A stretch of DNA of 64,000 nucleotides from Paulinella micropora (taxonomy: Eukaryota > Cercozoa > Imbricatea > Euglyphida). Location of the stretch: NCBI GenBank assembly GCA_009731375.1, contig BJOX01000278.1, forward strand, positions 170,863-234,862. The letters run 5' to 3'. Shown piece after piece: positions 55,772 to 64,000 of the stretch. How positions within the stretch are numbered: the stretch's first letter is position 1; the number at the start of each line of letters is the position of its first letter. The notes beneath the pieces are model-generated. The model saw nothing but the letters and a program-made list of their open reading frames with translations. It did not search any database and was not told where the DNA came from. Made by a program: the position numbers and the translations under genes.

Positions 55772-56055
55772 TTAGATATATTTTTTTACTTCACTTTTAA
55801 TGTCTGTAAATTTCTCAAACCAAGGTTTCTTTTGAACTCATTCAAGGTATGGCTTATCGATTAAAGCGATGTCTGAAACCTTCTTCCCGCGATATTTACC
55901 GAACAAAAAATATCCTTTGGCTTCCCTTCTCTATTTTTTTCAATTGCCTTAATTTCGTCAATTATTTTTTGTACATCTTTTATTGAAAAGAATTCCTTAT
56001 TCTTCTCAATTGAAAGTTTTTCAAATTTTTCACATAGTCTAGTAAGGGTGGTCAT
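55772..56055 (-). pseudogene. DUF3820-like protein, broken
   Basis: MTTLTRLCEKFEKLSIEKNK matches the protein at 36565. After GKPKDIF the frame shifts by one base and the domain continues as KYRGKKVSDIALIDKPYLE; TGA at 55838-55840 replaces the tryptophan of the EW motif, then VQKKPWFEKF and KSEVKKYI follow to TAA. Both a frame shift and a nonsense codon make it a pseudogene. Confidence 0.7.
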
Positions 56056-56100
56056 TGGTCTATATAGACTGGTAAAAAATTTTATGGAAAAAAATTAATT

Positions 56101-56581
56101 AATCAAACTCACAATAGGGAGGACTTTTAATTTTTTCAAAAAAAGATAACTAAGTTCAGGACACCATGAAAAAGTAAGAAACAGGTTTTGATGTCTCTTA
56201 GTGTTTATTTGGCAAAAGATAGATAAGTTTTCTTTTTTTATAGTTTGAGAGAAATTCAAATATAGACTATTTAAGGCTTAATGATTGTTATATTGAATTT
56301 GGATAAAATTATGTATATTTTTATTTAAATTAGACTAATTTATATGAAAATAGGCTTATTTTATATAAAAAGATAAGTGTCCTATAGTTGTACCTAGTCG
56401 GCTGTCCGGGGGTGATGCCTACAGCTAGTACCTACAGTACGGTAGTACAGTACCAAACCTTAATCTAGGTCTGAAATTATGGGTTACGACATGTTACGCT
56501 ACTATGTGTCTAGTATGTGACACGAGGCCGTACGCGTCGACGTCACTCGAGCTCACTACACCTAGTACACGTACGGAATAC
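56101..56581. other. AT-rich non-coding stretch
   Basis: No gene seen. The first 250 bases are very AT-rich. Around 56410-56455 lies a cluster of CTACAG/GTAC words with palindromic potential (ACAGCTAGTACC, GTACGGTAGTAC). Composition changes to near-neutral by 56400, so the viral fragment probably ends before that. Confidence 0.5.
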
Positions 56582-57272
56582 CATCACTAACTTTTTGTAG
56601 TGATGATAACTATAATTTTTTAGTGATGCATCACTAAAAAAAGTTAGTGCTCATCATTAAAATAAGAAAAAAGTGTGTTAGTGATCATCACTACGGCCTC
56701 CGATCCGCTATCCTAGATCCTGATCATGAATGTACATATGCATGTAGTGATTTCAATGCCATCACTACGCCTGACCCTAGATTCTCCCTCATCATTGACC
56801 GAGGTAGTGATGAGCACTAGCTGAAAATGGAAGTGTTTCCGGTTTCAACGGTTGACAGTTACGCAAAAGTTAGTGATTTTAGTGATGAGCACTTAATAAG
56901 TGATTATCACTAAAAAGTGAGTGCCCATCACTACATATTTAGTGACTGTCACTAGCAAGCACTGCTAGCACTCGACTTGTGAAAAAAATAAAAAAAAATT
57001 AGTGATGATCACTAAAAAATGCAGTCATAATCACTAGAATCACTACAATTTTTGGAATTATGCATCAGTAAAAATCTAGTGATGATCACTAACAAATTAG
57101 TGACGATCACTAGCAATACTTTTTTAGTGTATCTTGCAGGTGTCTGTAGTGATCATCACTACAATATGAGTCCCCGTCACTTGCTCGTCACTGAATGGTA
57201 CTGAGGAAGCAAAATTTTTAATAAATCGACGAAACGTAGTGCCGATCACTAGAAAAGATAGTGCTGATCACT
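56582..57272. repeat. Array of ~15 copies of a 13-bp palindrome (AGTGATGATCACT)
   Basis: The consensus AGTG-A-nnn-T-CACT recurs at 56622, 56680, 56806, 56881, 56899, 56920, 56941, 57001, 57023, 57078, 57099, 57148, 57169, 57238 and 57260, with half-sites between. Flanking bases are often T before and A after (TAGTGA...TCACTA). Spacing is irregular (18 to about 125 bases) and spacers are unrelated, so this is not a satellite or CRISPR array. It lies directly upstream of a small GC-rich frame at 57277. A cluster of dyad sites like this suggests binding of a dimeric protein. Confidence 0.75.
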
Positions 57273-57276
57273 AAAC

Positions 57277-57444
57277 ATGATGGGCCAGCTCTCTCTGCTC
57301 AAAGGGCTGGGGCAGACCGTCACGCGCAGGTGCTGCCGCCGTTTTTACCAGAAGCACCTGCTGGCCGACCCGCACGAAGGGGCGCCCCAGCAACTAGAGC
57401 CTCTGCCAACGGCAGGCCCGCCAGAGCTGGGCCCTGGGTCGTAA
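57277..57444 (+). CDS. Possible small GC-rich protein, 55 aa
   Basis: The frame starts five bases after the last palindrome with MMGQLSLLKGLGQTVTRRCC and is GC-rich like host genes. If the second Met is used, MGQLSLLK with nearby Cys-Cys would suit N-myristoylation and palmitoylation. No family recognised, and it is short, so it could be chance. A longer frame overlapping it has no better support. 57445-57591 shows no gene. Confidence 0.3.
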   Translation: MMGQLSLLKGLGQTVTRRCCRRFYQKHLLADPHEGAPQQLEPLPTAGPPELGPGS

Positions 57445-57591
57445 TATTTGTTCCAACAATTTTGTTAAAGATCTAGGTTTAGCACTAGCCCCGGAAAAAA
57501 AAGCAAGTTGGATTTTTTTTTGAAGTTGGCAGTTAAATTTCTAGTCAAAAAAGAAAATTAAAGCAAATTTTTTTTGGAATTTTCGCCACCG

Positions 57592-59766
57592 TTAGAACAA
57601 ATCTTTTATTCCACCAGCACCACACACTCGCGCACAGCTAACGCCACCTCCATCGCCGGTGTCCGGCCCGGTCTCGTACAGGCCGCCCGCTAACCGTTGC
57701 CACGGCTGCGCACCGGCCGCCGGGGTCTGCCGGTCGTAGTACAAATAAAGCAACGATAAAGCGGTCGGGCGCAACGGCGTGTGTCCTGCCTCGATGTCTG
57801 TTAGCAGGCGCTGCAGGCGCTCGAACCTAGACTGCAGCGGCGGGTCGTGAACTGTGTCGTCCACCAGAAAGTAGTGCGGGTTGAAGCGGATGTACACAAT
57901 TTTCATCTGTCTAAAGTTCTCGTTGGCTGCTAGTGCAGTGTTAATTTCCAGCATGCGCCCGAGCTCGCACCGGTACCGCCGGTGCGCGAACTCGTCGTTG
58001 CCCACTAGCAGCAGACATATACGGTCCGCGGGTAGTGACTGGAACTTGAGCAAATGGAAGTCGGGGCGCGCGCTCACCGCCCCAGTGAACTTTGGCGTAA
58101 GCTGGGAGTCGCAGTGCTTGTAGAAGATTGCATTGGCAAAGTCGCGGTCGAAGGCCCAACCTTTGGCCGCGAGAAATTCTGCTAGCTGCTGCTCGCTCTT
58201 GAAGCGCTTGGCAATGCCCTAAACCGTATGGCACCGCTGCACGTGGTCATCGAACATGCACAAGTCCCTGCAGCGCGTCGTGCACTGAACCGTGTCGTGA
58301 GTACCGTCGTACTTGGTAGTGCTGAACGACGCAAATGGACACACGTGCTTCCACTTCTTGCTCTTCTCATGCCTCTGCTCATGGTCTTTGAGACCGCCAA
58401 GTTGCACAAAACATTTGTCGCACTCGGTACATTTGTAAGGTTTTTCTCCGGTGTGTGTACGAATATGCATCTTGAGAGTGTTAGAGTGTGCAAAGCATCT
58501 GTCGCACTCAGGGCATTTGTAAGGCTTTTTGCCGCTGTGAATGCGTAAATGCGATTTGAGATGTCCAGATCCCGCAAAACATTTGTCACACTCAGGGCAC
58601 TTGTAAGGTTTCTCACCGCTGTGCATGCACATATGCGATTTGAGACTGCTAGAGTGCGCAAAGCACTTGTCGCACTCAGGGCATTTGTAAGGCTTTTTGC
58701 CGCTTTGAATGCGTAGATGCGATTTGAGATGTCTAGATACCGCACAACATTTGTCACACTCAGGGCATTGATAAGGCATGTCACCTCTGTGCACACGCAA
58801 ATGTATTTGAAGAAGGTTAGAGTGTGCAAAACATTGGCTACACTCAGGACATGTGTAGGCCTTCTCGCCGCCGTGAATGCGCATATGCGATTTGAGATTA
58901 TTAGATTGCGCAAAACACTGGGCACATTCAGTGCATTTGTATGGTTTCTCGCCGCTGTGCATGCGTAGATGCGATTTGAGATTGACAGATTGTGCAAAAC
59001 ATTGGCTACATTCAGGACACTTGTAAGGTTTCTCACCACTGTGTATACGCAAATGGTTTGCCAAGGTACTAGAGTGCGCAAAGCACTTGTTGCACTCAGA
59101 GCACTTGTAAGGTCTCTCACCGCTGTGCGTGCGCAAATGCGATTTAAGTGAGCTAGTATGTGCAAAACATTTGTCGCACTGGGTGCATTTGAAAGGCTTC
59201 TCTCCGCTGTGCGTGCGCAAATGACTTTAGAGATTGCCAAATTGTGTGAAACATTTGCCACAATCAAAGGATTTGTAAGGCTTGTCGTCCGTGTGTATGC
59301 GCTGATGTACAGTAAGGCTGCCAGCTTGCGTAAACTGTTTGTTGCATTTATAGCAGACAAACCGCGCTCCTGCTACGAGTGCGGTCGACAGTCTTCGCTT
59401 TTTCTTGTTCGGGCGCTGATTTGCCTGCAACTGGCGGCGCCGTTTGCGATTGCGCAGGCGTTGTCGTTTGCGCTCGACTCTGTGCATGCATTCTAGGCAC
59501 AGTCTAGCATGGCCATCATTATCTATTTCACCCTCCGCGGGCCTGGCGCGGTCCCAGCGCAAAAAACAGAGTTCACAGGCCGGTTCCCATTCGCTCTCCG
59601 GTAGAGCGAGCAGGCTAAGCCGCCCTGCCGGAGACAGACGCAGCCGCACGCCATCGCTGCAAGCGCCTATGGCTTCCGCATTCTGAAACCGGCTCTTAAA
59701 GAGCCGGGCCGCGCTGGAATCTTTCTTGGCATTTTGAGTGAGTCTATTCGGGGATGATTCTGACAT
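57592..59766 (-). pseudogene. C2H2 zinc-finger protein fused to a PD-(D/E)XK-like nuclease domain
   Basis: From ATG at 59766: a Ser-rich leader, CELCFLRWD...CLECMH (a Cys-pair region), a basic stretch, then twelve C2H2 fingers with HSGEKPYKCPECDKCF linkers. One finger ends HLRIQ, lacking its last His. After the fingers, a CFASFSTT..CRDLCMFDDHVQRCH region leads to EFLAAKGWAFDRDF, SARPDFHLLKF, LLLVGNDEFAHRRYRCELGRM and KIVYIRFNPHYF; this matches the RPD...DE..H..Y.C...R...IRFNP pattern of nuclease-like proteins in protists and giant viruses. TAA at 59227-59229 (where Lys or Gln is usual) and TAG at 58219-58221 interrupt the same frame. A glutamate of the usual E-x-DE core is Gly here, so catalysis is doubtful. 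Confidence 0.6.
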
Positions 59767-59898
59767 GGGACAGGCGCTTCAACAGGAGCAAAGAAAGTGC
59801 TGGTAATATCTCGAGAAAAACAAAAAATGATATTCTCAACTTGCTGCAGTAAATAAATTCCTAATCCTTCTTCACTCTCTCTCCCTCTCCCTCCTTTT

Positions 59899-60081
59899 TT
59901 ATCTCCCCCTCCCCCCCCTCTCTNNNNNNNNNNNNNNNNNNNNNNNNNNNNNNNNNNNNNNNNNNNNNNNNNNNNNNNNNNNNNNNNNNNNNNNNNNNNN
60001 NNNNNNNNNNNNNNNNNNNNNNNNNNNNNNNNNNNNNNNNNNNNNNNNNNNNNNNNNGAGGGAGAGGGGGGGGGGGGGGGG

Positions 60082-60117
<36 letters not shown>

Positions 60118-60145
60118 AAAGGGGGGGGGGAAGGGGGGGGGGGGC
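59899..60145. repeat. G/C homopolymer tract with 134-N gap
   Basis: CTC/CCC-rich sequence, a gap at 59924-60057, then G runs. Region 59767-60482 as a whole separates two divergent host genes; apart from this tract it is GC-rich, low in complexity, and I see no credible gene. Confidence 0.8.
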
Positions 60146-60482
60146 CGGGCCTTTGGTAACGACATTCCCACGTGATACTTTCCGCCAATGCAATAGGTTG
60201 TTTCATAATTTCAGTTTAAAGCTAGCAAACAGGCCTCGGCCGGCCCCCCACCCCCCTCTTTGCCTTTTTTGCCAACGGCCCCCCCGCATCCCCAAAAAAA
60301 CAGGCAATCTTTCACCACCCTCAAAAAAACGGCAGGCCTCCTTTCTTTTGCCAAAATCTTTGCCTTTATCCTGGGGGTTGCAAAAGGGGGACGGGCAGGG
60401 TTAGGGAGGAAGCGGGGGGCGAAACAACAGCTGCTAGCCAACAGCACCTGTTTGTCGATCACAAAACCTTTGCCTGACAACG

Positions 60483-62853
60483 ATGGCGGGAGCAGTCAAG
60501 GCTAGTGCTCAGGCTCCAATCGAATTACAAGAGCTCCGAGGATGGCCTGGTTCGCACCCATTTTATACCTCGATCCCGCACAAAAAGCAGAAGGAAGCAG
60601 CGAAAAAAAGCAACCACAACCAGAAAAAAACGTTATCAATCGACGACGACCCTGAAAAAGAGGACGACGAGGAGGACGACGAGCTTGGGGCGGAAACTTT
60701 GTTTGACAACCAAAATGATCGCGGCCCGGACCTCATCCGTGAAGCTGCATGTTGTCTGCAAGTCACTTTACCCTCTCGCTTTCTGACGCGTCCTAGCCCT
60801 CTAGGCTCGGCCGAGGACAACGGAATCACTTCGGCCTTCAACTCGCTGGCCGCGCTCTTTTGGGCTATTGCGACCCACCCTGCGAGGAGGTTCCAATGGG
60901 ATTCCTCACAAGGTTTTAGCAGTCTCGGCCTTATTAGACAAAGACAAGCAATGCGTAGGTCACGCGCTGTGGTTGTGGATCCATGCAGCGGCGGGTCTGG
61001 ACCTGTGTCGCTTCGTCAACAAGCTTCTGAAACATCGTGGGGCTTACCAGACTCCAGAAAGTGGAGTGGATTCGGACAGTGACGAGGAGGCAGGCGATGA
61101 CAGAAATGTCGACGACGCAAACCAGGACCCAGAAGAAAAGCACTCCAAGGCTCGGCCTGCAAAAGCGTTCCAAAAGAAGAAGAAAGGTGCGAAAACGCAG
61201 ACTCGCCCCGCGTTCACGAAAGACGTACACGTGTTGACGTACAGACGGCACCTGGCCCGGGCGTGCGAGACGCTGGAACGCTACGCAAACGTCGTGTCAG
61301 TGCGCGCGCTGGGAATACAAGACGAACTGTTGGAGTGTCTGCACGACAGCGCTGGAAGTAATCGAATTACAGAAGGGACGTTGTTAGACCCCGCAGTGTT
61401 CATGCACCCGCGTTTCTTGCGCAGCGGCCTGCCAAGCAATCTGCCTGCGGAAATTACCAGCGTCGTGAGCTACTTGAAACCAGGCGTCGGTTATGTAGTG
61501 CCGTGGCCTAAACTGTATTGGCGTCTGGCAGGGCAGCTCCCGACGCAGGCCTTCGTGAACATGCGCCTTCCGTTGCCGCGCGTAGAGGACTTAGTCGACG
61601 AGGCCGAATTGCCCGGACAGGAGCTGCTGGCCGAGCTCTTCCTGAACTAATCTGTGTGCGACACAGTTGAAAAGGCAGCTCAGGAGGCGCGCAAGCTAGC
61701 GCTGCAGATGCGACCAACCGCTGGGACCGGTGGCGCAAACCAGGAGGCGGTCAAGAGGATGATGCGGGACGGGCGCGCTAAGATTAAAGCAGAAATAACT
61801 GAAATGCAGGCTCGCGGGGCCAGCCGCGAGGAATGCTGCGTTTATTCGTGGAACTCGTTGCAACAGTTGCGCCGGCGGGTGGAGCCGCTGGTGCTGAACA
61901 CGTTAACTGTAGCGGGCGGCTGTTCCGACGCACAGGCGGCCGCCTACAATCATCTGAAAAAAGGACGCAAGTCGCCGTTTTCAAATGCCAAGCTTCCCTC
62001 ATCATTTTTCCCCTATCAGGCGCTGCCGGCAAGCAATCTGGGCCTTGTGGACTGTCAGCTGGTGCGACTCAACAGCCTGCTAGAAGCGGTGTACCGCGGC
62101 CCGCTGAACGAAGAGTTTCATGTAGCGCTCGCGGCTGCTCAGACGGCAGGCGCCGTTGGCACGTACATGCATATGATGATGTATGGCCCGCCCTACACTG
62201 GCAAGTCGCACCTGCACCAGCTACTTGCAGACCATTTCTTGGTACGGGACACCGTGCGAACGCAGCTAGGCATGAGCGCAAGGCATTGGCCAGGAATTTC
62301 AATTTTTCGTCACAAATCACGATCATGGACGAGCTGGGCAAAGGGTACCGTGGGAACCCGCGCGGGGATCAAGATGAAGACGATCGCACAGAAATGGTCA
62401 AGAGCATGTTGTGGAGCAAGACCATGGGCTTCAGCTTTCTGCGCACGGACCAGGACACGGGGCAGCGCTTCCACGAGTACACGCAGGCGCAAGTGACCGG
62501 GACGCACTTGAATACCAACATCCACCCGTCGCGCATTTCGCAGCCAGTGCGCGACCGGTTTCACACGCGCTACGCCGGGGCGGGTACGCGCGGGCTGCGA
62601 GGCGTGGCACAGTTTCTCGAACGATGGGGACGACGAACAAGCAGAGGCGCGGCGCCACGACCTGGCGCGCTGGGTGCGCGACAACAACGCGCTGATCGCA
62701 GTGTATTATTATTTGCAGTCGCTGGGCTTCGTGGGGGGCGTGCGGTTGTACGTGACGTCGCGCGTGATAGGCGAGTTCTGCGAGCGCGCGTCCGCGCTGG
62801 GCGTGCGGTGCCTGGCGTCGCAGCGCTTCATGCACCGGCTGAACGCCATGGTC
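60483..62853 (+). CDS. Host P-loop ATPase, SF3-helicase-like (frameshifts, in-frame TAA)
   Basis: Several frames combine to about 790 residues. The N-terminal part has acidic stretches (DPEKEDDEEDDELG) and switches frame near 60870-61000. A helical domain follows to LLAELFLN, then TAA at 61648-61650, after which the same frame continues (CDTVEKAAQEARKLALQM). The ATPase core has MYGPPYTGKSHLHQLL (Walker A) and, after a shift near 62290, ITIMDELGKGYRGN (Walker B). RTEMVKSMLWSKTMGF and GTHLNTNIHPSR follow, suggesting an SF3/D5-like helicase; a last shift near 62650 leads to ALIAVYYYLQSLGF. Such proteins occur in viruses and mobile elements as well as hosts, so a domesticated origin is possible. 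Product unknown. Confidence 0.5.
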
Positions 62854-63552
62854 GGACCGCCCCCCCTGTTCGACCGGGTAGCCCAGGCCAAACAAGCTCT
62901 GGTCGGCGGCCGCGCAGCTCAGCAGCCACCAGCCGCCGCGCTGCACGTAGCCGGTACCGGACACCCAGCTCTCCCCGATCCGGGTGGGGTGGTCGGCCCG
63001 TAGGCACCACCGGGCCAAGGGCGGCGCCGGCCGGCCGGTCGAGCCCCGCAGGTACAGTAACGCCTCGCCGGACACGCCGTCGAGGAGGCCCAAACACGAC
63101 AGCCGCTCTTGGCCCCCGAGCAGCTCAAAGTTGGCCGACAGGGCCAAACAACGTGCGAGGCCGGCCGTGCCCACGGCCTTGCCCGCGGCCGTGCCCGCGG
63201 CCGCGCCCAGGGCCCGGCGGACGCAGTCCGTCAGGGCCGGCGTAGTAGGACACAGGTACCAACACGACTGGGCTGGCTCAGAACCCACGGGCGGTAGCAG
63301 GGCGGCCTGCAAGCGGCCCCTGGACCTGCCTAGCGTCCAGGCTACGGTGACGGGCGCGAGCCCCGGCGTCCGGCCGGGCGCCGGGGGGGGCAGACTCATG
63401 CCGGGCGCCGGGGCCAACAGGCCGGAGCTGTGCGGCGCAGAGGCCAACGGGCCGGAGCTGTGCGGCGCTGGAACGGCCGAAGTCAGTGTTGTTGGGGGTG
63501 TCACGACGCTTTTTTTAATCCTCGGACGGCCGCCGGCCAGGCCCCTCCCCAT
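62840..63552 (-). CDS. Hypothetical GC-rich host protein (3' end unclear)
   Basis: From ATG at 63552 (MGRGLAGGRPRIKKSVVTPP) runs a Pro/Ala/Ser-rich segment with an APHSSG(P/L)LA repeat, then a more globular part with SCWYLCPTTPALTDCVRRAL and ESWVSGTGYVQRGGWWLL. GC3 and amino-acid balance favour this strand over the antisense frames. The frame stays open leftward into the convergent ATPase gene, so its true end cannot be fixed. No family recognised. Confidence 0.4.
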
Positions 63553-64000
63553 TTCCCAAACTGCACTGCCGGCGCACCGAAGGCGCCCCGGCCACGGAGG
63601 ACGGGGCGGCGCGCGAGGAGCTCCTGCCGGCCCAGGTGGCCCAGAACCTGGCCCAGCTGCTCAGGCTGGTGCTGGCGGTGCAGGTCGCCGAGGACGACGT
63701 GCAGCAGCTCTGTGCCTACGCCCGCCGCAACGCCTTCCTGGTCCGGAGTTACCTGTCGGGCGCCGTGGTGGGAGCGGTCCTGAACCCCTTCCTGGCCCAG
63801 CTGCCGGCGGCGGAGGACCACAACGTGAGCCTCATGTTCGACAGCGATGCGGTAGGGCTGCTGTGCGCGGCCCGGCACCTCCGGCCCGGGGAGGCGCTGT
63901 CCCTGCCGCTGGAGCCGGAGGCCCGCTTCGCCGCCGACGGCCGGCCGGCCCCCGAGGACCCCGACCCCGCCCTCGAGAGCCACTACGGACGGCCCACGGC
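63543..64000 (+). CDS. Partial host gene, open at window end
   Basis: A continuous frame (phase of 63639) runs off the window: REELLPAQVAQNLAQLLRL, VRSYLSGAVVGAVLNPFL, VSLMFDSDAVGLLCAARHL. No ATG is visible at its beginning, so it may start with an upstream exon. GC3 is very high. The product is Leu/Ala-rich, probably helical; I do not recognise it. It overlaps divergently the start of the minus-strand gene. Confidence 0.4.

Larger units (their letters stand above)
51320..56100. mobile_element. Truncated polinton-like virus fragment (right)
   Basis: AT-rich sequence with a truncated protein-primed-type PolB, the second half of a major capsid gene, a spike-like gene, a unique small gene and a DUF3820-like gene. 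The order capsid, spike, DUF3820 matches 33430-36840 of the complete PLV. No TIR is seen at either edge. Every gene with a homolog is broken, so this is an old, deleted insertion. It lies just upstream of the paralog D promoter. Confidence 0.8.

Noticed and set aside
56582-57272. CRISPR array.
   Set aside because: The repeat is a 13-bp palindrome with irregular spacing, spacers vary from about 5 to over 100 bases, and there is no cas gene; the setting is eukaryotic.
57261-57476. 71-codon ORF overlapping the possible small gene at 57277.
   Set aside because: It starts inside the last palindrome and is Arg/Ala/Pro-rich, typical of a shifted GC-rich frame; the frame from 57277 is more protein-like.

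Overview
The window looks like a nuclear scaffold of a GC-rich unicellular eukaryote (alga or other protist; not identifiable further) that has repeatedly captured DNA of polinton-like viruses (PLVs). GC-rich tracts carry eukaryote-type genes: an F-box/leucine-rich-repeat gene, a kinase-fold-like gene, a 745-residue protein of unknown function, a four-member family of unknown genes, a C2H2 zinc-finger/nuclease fusion and a P-loop ATPase. AT-rich tracts carry small-dsDNA-virus genes: double-jelly-roll-type capsid proteins, packaging ATPases, an adenovirus-type protease, an RVE integrase, DNA polymerases, a Pif1-like helicase, fibres with an S74 chaperone domain and a lipase.

Layout. (1) 1-9285: truncated PLV fragment that ends abruptly inside its fibre gene, joined to host F-box/LRR sequence. 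(2) 9286-20088: host genes, including paralogs A-D of an unknown family. (3) 20089-51148: one integrated PLV of 31,060 bp with 148-bp terminal inverted repeats (one mismatch) and a 5-bp target duplication CTCCG. It sits in the first codons of paralog D: the D start codon and Kozak-like context lie at 51158-51160 on the far side, while the body starts again at 20088. (4) Nested in that PLV, 37203-46076 is an ~8.87-kb eukaryotic DNA transposon with ~620-bp inverted repeats, inserted in the PLV lipase gene; without it the PLV is about 22.2 kb. (5) ~51320-56100: a third, badly broken PLV fragment with a protein-primed-type PolB, a capsid gene lacking its N-terminal half, and a spike-like gene. (6) 56582-57272: an array of about 15 copies of a 13-bp palindrome. 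(7) 57277-64000: GC-rich host genes.

The PLV is organised as a compact virus: divergent small genes at the left end, integrase, then a rightward structural block (fibre, membrane protein, packaging ATPase, basic protein, protease, minor capsid/penton candidate, major capsid protein, spike-like protein, small regulatory-looking proteins, lipase) and a leftward replication block (PolB fused to Pif1-like helicase, zinc-finger proteins) near the right end. T-runs followed by TATA-like sequence recur just before start codons.

Sequence quality and decay must be kept apart. Many genes have one-base frameshifts at homopolymers, and several 10-N gaps are flanked by duplicated sequence, which point to assembly error. 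In addition at least 14 in-frame stop codons interrupt otherwise continuous reading frames in both viral and host genes. No tRNA, rRNA or CRISPR array was found.
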